From Candidatus Epulonipiscium sp. (GTDB lineage: Bacteria > Bacillota > Clostridia > Lachnospirales > Cellulosilyticaceae), in contig JAAYSX010000011.1 of NCBI GenBank assembly GCA_012518255.1, positions 1 through 38,613 of the forward strand: a stretch of DNA of 38,613 nt, in the 5' to 3' direction. Positions 25,993 through 34,340 of this stretch are shown one piece after another (the stretch's first letter is position 1; each line of letters starts with the position of its first letter). The translations under genes were made by a program, and so were the position numbers. The notes beneath the pieces are model-generated. The model searched no databases, had not been told where the DNA came from, and saw only the letters and a list, made by a program, of their open reading frames with translations.

Positions 25993-27390
25993 TTGAAAAA
26001 ACTTAAAATGGAATACAAAGATATATGGGAAACATATACAGAAGAAGATAGGAAAGATCTATTTGATTATGGGGATAGATATAAGGAGTTTATATCAAGG
26101 TGCAAGACAGAAAGAGAATGTACTAGGGATATGGTAAGGATAGCTGAAAGCCATGGCTATGAGAACCTGGAAGATCTTATTGATACAGATAGGCGATTAG
26201 AGGCAGGGTCCAAGGTATATGCCAATTATAATGATAGGGCCCTGGTAATGTTTTGCATAGGTAAGGAGCCCCTTACTAAGGGACTAAATATTCTAGGAGC
26301 CCACCTTGACTCACCTAGACTAGACCTAAAGCCAACACCCCTATATGAAGATAGTGGTTTTGCCATGTTCAAAACCCATTATTATGGCGGAATTAAGAAA
26401 TACCAGTGGGTGGCTATTCCACTTGCAATCCATGGTGTAATTGTAAAGAAATCTGGAGAAGTAATAAATGTAAATATAGGAGAAGATGAAAATGATCCTG
26501 TAGTAGGGGTTTCAGACCTTTTAATTCATCTTGCCAAAGACCAGATGGAGAAGAAACTAGGAGAAGCTATACCAGGGGAAGACCTGAATATTTGCCTAGG
26601 AAGTATACCTATTGAAGATGAAGACGAAAAGGAAAGGGTAAAGGTAAATATCCTTAAAATCCTTAATGATAAATATGGAATAATTGAGGAAGATCTTGTA
26701 TCTGCAGAGATTCAACTAGTGCCTGCAGGCCCAGCAAGAGATTATGGACTTGATCGTAGTATGATTATAGGCTATGGTCAAGATGACCGGGTATGTGCCT
26801 ATGCATCCCTAGAAGCCCAGCTAGAGGTCGAAAGTCCAGATAAGACAACTGTAACTGTGCTAGTAGATAAGGAAGAAATAGGAAGCATGGGAGCATCAGG
26901 TATGCAATCTAGATTTTTTGAGAATACTATAGCAGAGGTTTTACACCTGACTGGAGATTCTTCTAACCTAAGCCTAGCAAGGACCTTATCAAATTCCAAG
27001 ATGCTATCATCAGATGTTACGGCTGGATATGATCCTAACTTCCCATCTGTAATGGACAAGTACAACTCAGCATACTTTGGAAGAGGAGTTGTTTTTAATA
27101 AATATACAGGTTCTGGAGGTAAGTCTGGCTCTAATGAGGCTAATGCTGAATATGTAGCCCAGCTAAGACATATTATGGACATGGGAGACGTTAAATGGCA
27201 GACATCAGAAATGGGTAAGGTAGATCAAGGAGGGGGCGGAACCATAGCTTTCATACTTGCTAACCTTGGAATGGAAGTAATAGACTGTGGAGTACCTGTT
27301 CATAGTATGCATGCACCTTGGGAAATCACAAGTAAGGCAGACATATACGAAATGAGAAAGGCATATATAGCATTTTTAAAACACGCATAA
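25993..27390 (+). CDS. M18 family aminopeptidase
   Basis: M18 enzymes are dodecameric di-zinc aminopeptidases, often with a preference for acidic N-terminal residues. The 465 residues show GAHLDSPRLDLKPTPLYED (first metal His and nearby Asp), HYYGGIKKYQW, GYGQDDRVCAYAS (bridging Asp), DKEEIGSMGASGMQS (catalytic Glu-Glu pair) and VPVHSMHAPWEI (last metal His). This spacing is typical of M18. The start is TTG 25993, seven bases after GAAGGAG. The cyclophilin gene follows after 13 bases, so the two are probably co-transcribed with the DUF1292 gene. The product has no signal peptide and should be cytoplasmic. Confidence 0.93.
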   Translation: MKKLKMEYKDIWETYTEEDRKDLFDYGDRYKEFISRCKTERECTRDMVRIAESHGYENLEDLIDTDRRLEAGSKVYANYNDRALVMFCIGKEPLTKGLNILGAHLDSPRLDLKPTPLYEDSGFAMFKTHYYGGIKKYQWVAIPLAIHGVIVKKSGEVINVNIGEDENDPVVGVSDLLIHLAKDQMEKKLGEAIPGEDLNICLGSIPIEDEDEKERVKVNILKILNDKYGIIEEDLVSAEIQLVPAGPARDYGLDRSMIIGYGQDDRVCAYASLEAQLEVESPDKTTVTVLVDKEEIGSMGASGMQSRFFENTIAEVLHLTGDSSNLSLARTLSNSKMLSSDVTAGYDPNFPSVMDKYNSAYFGRGVVFNKYTGSGGKSGSNEANAEYVAQLRHIMDMGDVKWQTSEMGKVDQGGGGTIAFILANLGMEVIDCGVPVHSMHAPWEITSKADIYEMRKAYIAFLKHA

Positions 27391-27403
27391 GGAGGAGAAT
27401 ATT

Positions 27404-27928
27404 ATGGAGAAGACAAACCCACTTGTAACAATCTTACTAGAAGACAATAAAGAAATCAAAATTGAGCTATACCCGGAAATTGCACCAAATACAGTTAATA
27501 ACTTCATAAGCCTAGTTAATAAAGGTTATTATGATGGTCTTATTTTCCACAGGGTAATTAATGGATTTATGATTCAAGGAGGCTGCCCTCAAGGGATGGG
27601 AATGGGAGGCCCAGGATACCAAATCAAAGGAGAGTTTAGTCAAAATGGAGTAGACAATACCCTGCTTCATACAAAGGGTGTTATTTCCATGGCACGTTCA
27701 GGTCACCCAGATTCAGCAGGATCACAATTCTTTATAATGCATGAAGATTCACCTCATCTAGATGGCCAATATGCTGCCTTTGGTAAGGTTACAGAAGGTA
27801 TAGAATATGTAGATGAAATAGCAAATGTGGCAACAGACATGGGGGACCGCCCTTTAGAAGACGTAATAATGAAAGAAGTAAAGGTTGATACGTTTGGCAT
27901 AAGCTATCAGGAACCAGAACAAATATAA
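27404..27928 (+). CDS. Cytoplasmic cyclophilin-type peptidyl-prolyl isomerase
   Basis: Cyclophilins catalyse cis-trans isomerisation of X-Pro bonds. The 174 residues cover one full domain: APNTVNNFISLVNKGYYDGL, FHRVINGFMIQGG (with the active-site Arg), SAGSQFFIM and AAFGKVTEG. No signal peptide is present, so it should stay in the cytoplasm. The ATG has an AAGGAGGAG SD. It follows the M18 gene and precedes the second DUF1292 gene. A secreted relative lies at 28400-29008 and shares most motifs, suggesting an old duplication within this locus. Confidence 0.94.
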   Translation: MEKTNPLVTILLEDNKEIKIELYPEIAPNTVNNFISLVNKGYYDGLIFHRVINGFMIQGGCPQGMGMGGPGYQIKGEFSQNGVDNTLLHTKGVISMARSGHPDSAGSQFFIMHEDSPHLDGQYAAFGKVTEGIEYVDEIANVATDMGDRPLEDVIMKEVKVDTFGISYQEPEQI

Positions 27929-27955
27929 TTTATAAACAATAAAGGAGAATGCACA

Positions 27956-28240
27956 ATGAGCAAGCACAATGACTGCGGATGTAATCATGAAGAAGAAATG
28001 GTAATTAAGGTTTTATTTGATGGTGAAGATGAAGAGGTACCTTGCGATGTACTAGGAATTTTTCAAGTTGGACAGAAGGAATATATAGCTATAGTTCCAC
28101 AAGATAGTGATGACCAGGTATTATTATATGGTTTTGAAGAAGTAGGAGAAGAAGGAATCAATCTAACAGAAATAGAAACAGATGAGGAATACGAAAAGGT
28201 AGCAGAAGAATTCCAAAGCTTATACTTTGACCAAGAATAA
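27956..28240 (+). CDS. DUF1292 family protein, second copy
   Basis: This 94-residue acidic protein has a short N-terminal MSKHNDCGCNHEEE segment with two cysteines and two histidines that could bind a metal. The DUF1292 core follows: VLFDGEDEEVPCDVLGIF, then KEYIAIVPQDSDDQVLLYGFEE and an acidic helix to the end. Its function is unknown. The first copy (18313-18561) lacks the Cys/His head. The ATG is behind AAAGGAG, 27 bases after the cyclophilin stop, and the transcript probably ends at the hairpin at 28269-28306. Confidence 0.85.
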   Translation: MSKHNDCGCNHEEEMVIKVLFDGEDEEVPCDVLGIFQVGQKEYIAIVPQDSDDQVLLYGFEEVGEEGINLTEIETDEEYEKVAEEFQSLYFDQE

Positions 28241-28268
28241 TAAAGAATATAAATAAATAACTTAATAC

Positions 28269-28306
28269 AAAAGAGGGCATAGGTTAATATATCTTATGTC
28301 CTTTTT
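28269..28306 (+). terminator. Probable terminator after the DUF1292 gene
   Basis: GGGCATA (28275-28281) pairs with TATGTCC (28295-28301) with one G-U. A-rich and T-rich flanks extend the stem, and TTTTT follows. It is weaker than the other terminators but well placed. Confidence 0.65.
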
Positions 28307-28399
28307 AACTTTCATCTATTAGCTTTTTGTATAAAAATCCTATAGTGTGAAATACTACAAATAAAGAGGATAAATTAGTAGATGAAAGGGGCTAGTCAA

Positions 28400-29008
28400 A
28401 TGACGAAGAAGCTTATATATAGTTTATCAATATGCTTTTTTCTAAGTGGATGCTCAAGGCTTAATATTAAGGCATCTACTTACCAAAGGGTAGAGAACCC
28501 TATTGTAACAATGTCATTAGAAGATGGCCAAAAGATAATGATTGAATTATACCCTGATAAGGCACCTAACACAGTTAATAATTTTATTTCATTAATAGAA
28601 GACGGATACTATGATGGATTAACATTCCATAGAATTATAGAAGATTATATTGTTCAGGGAGGAGACCCCCTTATGAATAATTATGGGTCACCTGGATACA
28701 CAATTAAAGGTGAGTTTAAGGCTAATGGTTTTAAGAACAATCTAAGGCATACAAAGGGGATAGTTTCTATGGCAAGGGCTTCAGATTATGATTCAGCAGG
28801 CTCCCAGTTCTTTATTACTTTAGACGATAGCCAGATGCTAAATGGTTCTTATGCAGGCTTTGGCCGGGTAATAGAAGGTATGGATGTAGTAGAATATATA
28901 GCTAGGGCTGGCTTAGATAAGGAAGATACTCCCCCCATAATAGAAGAAGTTATAGTAGATACTAAGATGGTTCAATACCCTGAACCACAAGTAATCCCCC
29001 TAAAATAG
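28400..29008 (+). CDS. Lipoprotein cyclophilin-type peptidyl-prolyl isomerase
   Basis: This 202-residue protein has a lipoprotein signal ending in the lipobox LSGC (Cys18), so it should be anchored outside the cell membrane. There it may help fold exported proteins. A cyclophilin domain follows: APNTVNNFISLIEDGYYDGL, FHRIIEDYIVQGG, SAGSQFFITL and AGFGRVIEG. The start at ATG 28400 has AAAGGGG about eight bases upstream. A more upstream in-frame ATG (28382) lies before that SD and would displace the signal peptide. The protein resembles the cytoplasmic cyclophilin at 27404-27928 through the whole domain. The topoisomerase promoter begins one base after its stop codon. Confidence 0.93.
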   Translation: MTKKLIYSLSICFFLSGCSRLNIKASTYQRVENPIVTMSLEDGQKIMIELYPDKAPNTVNNFISLIEDGYYDGLTFHRIIEDYIVQGGDPLMNNYGSPGYTIKGEFKANGFKNNLRHTKGIVSMARASDYDSAGSQFFITLDDSQMLNGSYAGFGRVIEGMDVVEYIARAGLDKEDTPPIIEEVIVDTKMVQYPEPQVIPLK

Positions 29009-29037
29009 TTGACACGAACATAAGTTTCGTTTAGAGT
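29009..29037 (+). promoter_or_regulatory. Promoter of the topoisomerase operon
   Basis: TTGACA (29009-29014) and TAGAGT (29032-29037) are 17 bases apart. The -35 is perfect and the -10 moderate. The predicted start near 29044 gives a leader of about 33 bases before ATG 29077. A LexA-like box fills most of the spacer. Confidence 0.7.
29015..29028 (+). promoter_or_regulatory. Candidate LexA (SOS) box in the topoisomerase promoter
   Basis: CGAACATAAGTTTC agrees with the Gram-positive LexA/DinR consensus CGAACRNRYGTTYC at 13 of 14 positions; only the Y before GTT is A. It lies exactly between the -35 and -10 hexamers, where repressor binding would exclude RNA polymerase. This is a pattern match, with no binding evidence. 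Confidence 0.55.
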
Positions 29038-29076
29038 ATAAAGTTGAGGCAATGTATTTAAAATGAGGTGGAAACA

Positions 29077-31044
29077 ATGACAGATAGCGGATATGATAAT
29101 GAAAGTATATCCACTTTACAAGGCGCTGAAAGAGTAAGATTAAGGCCTAGTGTAATATTTGGATCAGATGGTATTGATGGGTCCCAGCATGCAGTTTTTG
29201 AGATCTTAGCAAACTCCATAGACGAAACAAGGGAGGGTTATGGGGATAAGATTGAAGTTACACTACATAAAGACCATTCAATTACAATAAAGGATTATGG
29301 TAGAGGGGTACCCCTGGACTACAATGAAAATGAGCAAAGATACAACTGGGAATTAGTCTTTTGCGAACTTTATGCAGGTGGTAAATACGATAATAATTCA
29401 GGAGATAACTATGAATTTAGCCTTGGCCTTAACGGCTTAGGAGCATGTGCTACCCAGTATAGTTCAGAATTTATGAATGTAGAAGTGCAAAGGGATGGAT
29501 ACTTATATGAATTAACCTTTAAAGAAGGGGAGAATATAGGTGGCCTCAAGAAGACTAAGGTAACTAGCCAAATTACAGGAACCAAAATCCACTGGAAACC
29601 AGATTCAAAGGTATTTACAGATGTTAATATACCAGTTGAATTTTTCCATGACACCCTTAAAAGACAGGCTGTGGTTAATGAAGGGGTAGTATTTGAGTTT
29701 TATGATGAAATTAATGACGAAACTATTAGGTACGAATATGATAATGGACTTGTAGATTATATAGAGGAAACAGCCAAGGGCAAGAACTTTACTGAAGTGA
29801 CATCCTTTGATCATGAAGCTACAGGTAGGGATAGTAAGACTAGGCCAGAGTATAGGCTTAAGTTCCAAGTAGCATTTTGTTTTTGCAATGAGGAACCACT
29901 TATAGAATACTATCATAACTCTAGCTTTCTCGAATATGGTGGTTCTCCTGATAAGGCTATTAGGAATGCCATGGTATACTCCATAGACCAATATATTAAG
30001 GGAGAAGACCTGTATAATAAGAACGAGAAGAGAATTACATTTACAGACATAGAAGATAGCATGATACTTATAATTAATTCCTTTTCTACTATAACAAGCT
30101 ATGAGAACCAAACCAAGAAGGCCATAAATAATAAATTTATACAGGATGAGATGACCAGATATCTAAGGAAGGTACTTCCTATTTATTTAATAGAGAATAA
30201 GGATGAGGCAGATAAGATTGCTAGGCAAATCCTAGTTAATAAAAGAAGCCGGGAAAAGGCCGAAAGAACTAGGGTAAATATAAGAAAGAAACTTACAGGA
30301 ACCATAGACCTATCAAATAGGGTTAAGAAGTTTGTTGACTGTAGATCCAAAGATAACTCCAAAAGGGAGCTATATATAGTGGAAGGAGACTCCGCCTTAG
30401 GGGCATGTAAACTTGGAAGGGATGCAGAGTTCCAAGGTATTATGCCAGTTAGGGGGAAGATATTAAACTGCCTAAAATCAGACTATGATAGAATCTTTAA
30501 AAGTGATATTATAGTAGATCTACTTAAGGTGCTTGGATGTGGTGTAGAAATTAAGTCAAAGCATAATAAAGATTTTAATACTTTCGATATAGACAAGCTA
30601 AAGTGGGACAAGGTTATTATATGTACTGACGCAGATGTAGATGGTTACCAAATAAGGACATTAATACTAACCATGCTTTACACCTTAGTCCCCACCTTAA
30701 TAGAGGAGGGTAAGGTTTATATAGCCGAGACTCCCTTATATGAGATTACAAGTAAAACGGAAACATTTTTTGCCTATACTGAGGCAGAAAAAGCAGAATA
30801 TATATCTAAGATTAAGGGGCCCTATAGCTTGCAAAGATCTAAGGGACTTGGCGAGAATAACCCTGATATGATGTGGCAGACAACTATGAGTCCTGATACT
30901 AGAAGGCTAATACAAGTACTGCCGGAAGATGCTCAGGCAACCAAGGAAATGTTTGATCTTCTCTTGGGAGATAACCTAGATGGTCGTAAGGAATTTATAG
31001 CAAGCGAAGGTCATAGATATATAGACCAGACAGATGTAGTTTAA
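29077..31044 (+). CDS. Divergent type IIA DNA topoisomerase subunit B (GyrB/ParE-like)
   Basis: This is the ATPase and TOPRIM subunit of a type IIA topoisomerase. The 655 residues have a GHKL ATPase domain with HAVFEILANSIDE (Glu42 and Asn46 aligned with E. coli GyrB, but Ala45 where Asp is usual). DYGRGVP and GLNGLGA (usually GLHGVGA) follow, with a QTK loop in SYENQTKKA. The TOPRIM domain has VEGDSALGACKLGRD (Glu436) and CTDADVDG (Asp518, Asp520, Asp522), so metal-binding residues are intact. RSKGLGENNPDMMW replaces the usual RYKGLGE motif. ATG 29077 follows GAGGTG by six bases. It is clearly functional in design but diverged from canonical GyrB and ParE. The A subunit follows after 20 bases. 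Confidence 0.9.
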   Translation: MTDSGYDNESISTLQGAERVRLRPSVIFGSDGIDGSQHAVFEILANSIDETREGYGDKIEVTLHKDHSITIKDYGRGVPLDYNENEQRYNWELVFCELYAGGKYDNNSGDNYEFSLGLNGLGACATQYSSEFMNVEVQRDGYLYELTFKEGENIGGLKKTKVTSQITGTKIHWKPDSKVFTDVNIPVEFFHDTLKRQAVVNEGVVFEFYDEINDETIRYEYDNGLVDYIEETAKGKNFTEVTSFDHEATGRDSKTRPEYRLKFQVAFCFCNEEPLIEYYHNSSFLEYGGSPDKAIRNAMVYSIDQYIKGEDLYNKNEKRITFTDIEDSMILIINSFSTITSYENQTKKAINNKFIQDEMTRYLRKVLPIYLIENKDEADKIARQILVNKRSREKAERTRVNIRKKLTGTIDLSNRVKKFVDCRSKDNSKRELYIVEGDSALGACKLGRDAEFQGIMPVRGKILNCLKSDYDRIFKSDIIVDLLKVLGCGVEIKSKHNKDFNTFDIDKLKWDKVIICTDADVDGYQIRTLILTMLYTLVPTLIEEGKVYIAETPLYEITSKTETFFAYTEAEKAEYISKIKGPYSLQRSKGLGENNPDMMWQTTMSPDTRRLIQVLPEDAQATKEMFDLLLGDNLDGRKEFIASEGHRYIDQTDVV

Positions 31045-31064
31045 TAAATGATAAACATTAACTA

Positions 31065-33227
31065 ATGACAAAAGGACGTGAAGTAGTAGTGGGAGAAGGG
31101 GAAAAGCAAAAGATTACCAAGACACTGGAAAAAAATTATATGCCCTATGCAATGAGTGTAATTATTTCCAGAGCAATCCCAGAGATTGACGGATTTAAGC
31201 CAGCCCATAGAAAGTTGCTATTTACCATGTATAAAATGGGGCTTTTAAAGGGTAACCGTACAAAGTCAGCTAATATAGTTGGACAAACTATGAAGGTAAA
31301 CCCCCATGGGGATGCACCTATATATGAAACCATGGTGCGCCTATCAGAAGGATATGGAGCCCTTAATACCCCTTTTGTTGATTCCAAGGGTAACTTTGGT
31401 AAACAATATTCAAGGGATATGGCATATGCAGCTGCAAGGTATACAGAAGCTAAACTATCAAAGATAAGTGAGGAATTATTTTTAGAAATAGAAGAAAACA
31501 CAGTAGACTTTGTAGATAACTATGATGGTACCCTAAAGGAGCCAGTTCTGCTGCCAGTAAGATTTCCAAACATACTAGTTAACCCTAACCAGGGAATAGC
31601 AGTAGGGATGGCGAACTATATATGCGGATTTAACCTAGCAGAAGTATGTGAGGCAACTAAGGCAATAATTAAAGACCCTAAGGCAGACCCTCATAAATAT
31701 ATGCTAGCACCTGATTTTCCATCAGGAGGTAAGATAGTCTACAAAGAAAGCGAAATGAAGAAAATTTTCCAAACTGGAAGAGGTTCTTTTAAGCTAAGAG
31801 GTAAGTATAGATACTTTAAGAAGGAAGGGCGTATAGAAATATACGAAATACCCTATAACACAACAATAGAAGCCATAGTTGATAAGATTATAGAGTTAGT
31901 CAAAGACAACAAAGTAAGTGGAATAATAGACATAAGGGATGAAACAGATTTATCAGGGCTTAAAATAGCACTAGATGTTAGAAAGAACATAGATATAGAT
32001 ATCCTTATGCACAAGATATTTGCATCAACTCCATTAGAATCTACAGTTTCCTGTAACTTTAACATCCTAGTTAGGGGAACACCTAGGGTTATGGGAGTTA
32101 ATGAAATACTTAATGAATGGATAGACTTTAGGGTAGAATGTATAAGGAATAAATATTTATTTAATATAGAAGAAATGGAAGATAAGTATCACCTTTTATT
32201 AGGACTTGAAAAGATACTTGTAGATATAGATAAGGCAATTAAGATAATCAGGGAAACCAAGGCTGCCAAAGATGTTGTACCAAACTTAATGAAAGGCTTT
32301 TCAATAAGCAAGGAACAGGCAGACTATATTGCTGAAATTAAGCTTAGAAATTTAAACCAGGAGTATATTTTAAGACGAATTGCTGAAATAGAGGAACTAG
32401 ACAAAGAAATTAAAAGATTAAAGACCATAGTTAAAAGTGACAAGAAGATAAAGGCTGTTATTTCAAAAGAACTAACAGAAATTATCAAAAAACATGGATA
32501 TGAAAGAAAAACAACAATAATAGATGATGATGAAATAAAGGAAATAGACCAGGAAGATCTAATAAAGGACTACAATCTTAAGATGTTTTTGACAGACCAT
32601 CAATACATTAAGAAAATTACCCTAGCATCCTTAAGAGGATCTTCAGACCAAACTATAAAGAAAGATGACTTTATAGTTCAAGAAATTGAAGCCACTAATA
32701 GGCAGGATTTAATATTATTTTCCAACAAGCAAAAGGCCTATAAGCTTAAAGTTTATGAACTTGAAGATGTTAAGGCAAGCGATCTAGGGGAATATTTGCC
32801 CAATATATTAGAAATGGAAGAAGGCGAAAAGATTCTCCATATCCAAGCAACAGATGATTATAAGGGGCTAATGCTATTTGGCTACAGAAATGGTAGGGTA
32901 TCTAAGGTGCCATTAGAAGACTATATGACAAAGACTAATAGAAGATGCCTTCTAAATGCATATTCTGATGAGGACGAATGTGTAGGAATATGCTACCTAG
33001 AAGAAGACGGTAAACTTCTAGGAATTAGAAGTGATGGCAGGCACCTAGTGTTTGATAGTTCCCTAATTCGCACAAAAGTAAATAGAAATGCAAGGGGAAG
33101 CCAGGCAATGAGGATGACACAAACAACACACTTTGAAAAACTAAGCTTGCCAGATATATTAGATGAAGAACAAATCAAAAAATGCCTATCAGCTAAGATA
33201 CCAGCTACTGGCAAATTCCTAGAATAA
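31065..33227 (+). CDS. Divergent type IIA DNA topoisomerase subunit A (GyrA/ParC-like)
   Basis: This is the DNA-cleaving subunit paired with the gene before it. The 720 residues have the breakage-reunion domain with YAMSVIISRAIPEIDGFKP, NPHGDAPIYETMVRLSE and the catalytic Tyr126 in AARYTEAKLSKI. A coiled tower region and a shortened C-terminal beta domain follow. No GyrA box (QRRGGKG) is seen, arguing for a topoisomerase IV-like relaxing or decatenating enzyme rather than a supercoiling gyrase. At the quinolone-binding helix it has Ala84 and Glu88 where E. coli GyrA has Ser83 and Asp87. The ATG at 31065 has no clear SD; a GTG at 31089 with AAAGGA upstream is possible. It may be the cell's topoisomerase IV or an extra enzyme. 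Confidence 0.9.
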   Translation: MTKGREVVVGEGEKQKITKTLEKNYMPYAMSVIISRAIPEIDGFKPAHRKLLFTMYKMGLLKGNRTKSANIVGQTMKVNPHGDAPIYETMVRLSEGYGALNTPFVDSKGNFGKQYSRDMAYAAARYTEAKLSKISEELFLEIEENTVDFVDNYDGTLKEPVLLPVRFPNILVNPNQGIAVGMANYICGFNLAEVCEATKAIIKDPKADPHKYMLAPDFPSGGKIVYKESEMKKIFQTGRGSFKLRGKYRYFKKEGRIEIYEIPYNTTIEAIVDKIIELVKDNKVSGIIDIRDETDLSGLKIALDVRKNIDIDILMHKIFASTPLESTVSCNFNILVRGTPRVMGVNEILNEWIDFRVECIRNKYLFNIEEMEDKYHLLLGLEKILVDIDKAIKIIRETKAAKDVVPNLMKGFSISKEQADYIAEIKLRNLNQEYILRRIAEIEELDKEIKRLKTIVKSDKKIKAVISKELTEIIKKHGYERKTTIIDDDEIKEIDQEDLIKDYNLKMFLTDHQYIKKITLASLRGSSDQTIKKDDFIVQEIEATNRQDLILFSNKQKAYKLKVYELEDVKASDLGEYLPNILEMEEGEKILHIQATDDYKGLMLFGYRNGRVSKVPLEDYMTKTNRRCLLNAYSDEDECVGICYLEEDGKLLGIRSDGRHLVFDSSLIRTKVNRNARGSQAMRMTQTTHFEKLSLPDILDEEQIKKCLSAKIPATGKFLE

Positions 33228-33232
33228 ATATC

Positions 33233-33261
33233 TTGTTTAAAAAATTAAATAGTATTACAAT
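33233..33261 (+). promoter_or_regulatory. Promoter of proB
   Basis: TTGTTT (33233-33238) and TACAAT (33256-33261) are 17 bases apart. The predicted start near 33268 leaves only about 40 bases of leader, too short for a T-box or large riboswitch. Confidence 0.6.
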
Positions 33262-33308
33262 ATACACATTAGGCATATAGCTATAAGGATTACAGGGGGA
33301 TTTATAAA

Positions 33309-34115
33309 ATGAGAAATCAAATTAAAGATGCAAGGCGTATAGTTATTAAGATTGGTACATCTTCTTTAACCCATGAAAATGGAAAAGTAAACCTACAAAA
33401 AATGGAATGCTTGGCAAGGGTGCTTACAGATTTGCAAAATCAAGGTAAGGAAGTTGTATTAGTTTCATCAGGGGCAATAGGAGCCGGAGTACAAAGATTA
33501 GGTTTAAAGTCCAAACCTAGCCAACTAGAAATGAAACAAGCCACAGCAGCAGTAGGACAGGCAATACTAATGCAGATGTATCAAAAGTTTTTTGGTGAGT
33601 ATAATCAAGCCGTTGCCCAGATACTACTTACAAAGGACATTATGGATGACGAGATTAAAAGAACTAACGCAAAAAACACTTTTTGCACCTTAATAGAGCT
33701 TGGAGTAATTCCTATAGTTAACGAAAATGACTGTATATCAACAGCAGAAATAGAAGGATTTAGATTTGGTGACAATGATACCCTATCAGCAACAGTAGCT
33801 AAGCTTATTGAAGGAGATCTTTTAATAATGCTTACTGATATAGATGGCTTATATACAGCTAACCCAGATAATGATCCAAATGCTAGATTAATAAGTCAGG
33901 TAGAAACCATAGATGATACAATTAAATCTGCAGCAGGAGATACAAATTCCAACCAGGGAACTGGGGGGATGGTTACTAAACTTGTAGCTGCAGAGATAAC
34001 TAGCAGGTCAGGGATTAACACAGTTATAGCAAATGGTAGTGATATGAATAATATATATACCATTTTAGATGGACAGGACATAGGGACATGGTTTAAAACC
34101 TCTGCCTCTAGTTAG
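33309..34115 (+). CDS. proB: Glutamate 5-kinase, short form without PUA domain
   Basis: ProB phosphorylates glutamate, the first step of proline synthesis. The 268 residues form one amino-acid kinase domain: RRIVIKIGTSSLT, VLVSSGAIGAGVQRLGL, PIVNENDCIS, FGDNDTLSATVA, MLTDIDGLYTANP and GTGGMVTKLVAAEI. The roughly 100-residue C-terminal PUA domain found in the E. coli enzyme is absent; short forms are known and may differ in feedback control. The ATG has an AGGGGGA SD. The partner gene proA lies about 1.2 kb downstream, separated by a DUF896 gene, a cyclo-ligase gene and a repeat-rich gap. proB, the DUF896 gene and the cyclo-ligase gene are packed as one probable transcript. Confidence 0.96.
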   Translation: MRNQIKDARRIVIKIGTSSLTHENGKVNLQKMECLARVLTDLQNQGKEVVLVSSGAIGAGVQRLGLKSKPSQLEMKQATAAVGQAILMQMYQKFFGEYNQAVAQILLTKDIMDDEIKRTNAKNTFCTLIELGVIPIVNENDCISTAEIEGFRFGDNDTLSATVAKLIEGDLLIMLTDIDGLYTANPDNDPNARLISQVETIDDTIKSAAGDTNSNQGTGGMVTKLVAAEITSRSGINTVIANGSDMNNIYTILDGQDIGTWFKTSASS

Positions 34116-34130
34116 AAAGGAAGTTAAAAG

Positions 34131-34340
34131 ATGGATGAATTACGTATAAGAATCAACGAATTATGTAACAAAGAAAAGGTAGAACCCCTTACAAAAGAAG
34201 AAAAAGAAGAACAAAAACAATTAAGGGAAGAATATATTAAAAAATTTAGAGCCGGCTTTAGGCAACAATTAGATAATACTAAGATAAAAAATCCAGATGG
34301 TACAGTAACCCAGTTAAAGAGAAAAAAGAAAAATGGATAA
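34131..34340 (+). CDS. DUF896 family protein (YnzC-like)
   Basis: The 69-residue charged protein matches the DUF896 pattern: a helical LRIRINELCNKEKVEPLTKEE hairpin, then EEYIKKFRAGFRQQLDNTKI and a basic tail. Its function is not established. The B. subtilis homologue ynzC lies in the LexA-controlled yneA operon; here the gene travels with proline and folate genes instead. ATG 34131 has a GAAAGGAAG SD. Its end overlaps the next start by eight bases, implying translational coupling. Confidence 0.88.
   Translation: MDELRIRINELCNKEKVEPLTKEEKEEQKQLREEYIKKFRAGFRQQLDNTKIKNPDGTVTQLKRKKKNG

Noticed and set aside
29605..30111. A 168-codon open frame on the minus strand opposite the topoisomerase B gene.
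   Set aside because: It is a shadow of a well-supported gene and encodes hydrophobic low-complexity sequence with no SD.
33228..33308. A possible T-box or proline riboswitch before proB, also considered before proA.
   Set aside because: The proB leader is too short, and neither region contains the T-box GGTGGNACC motif or a specifier-loop arrangement.
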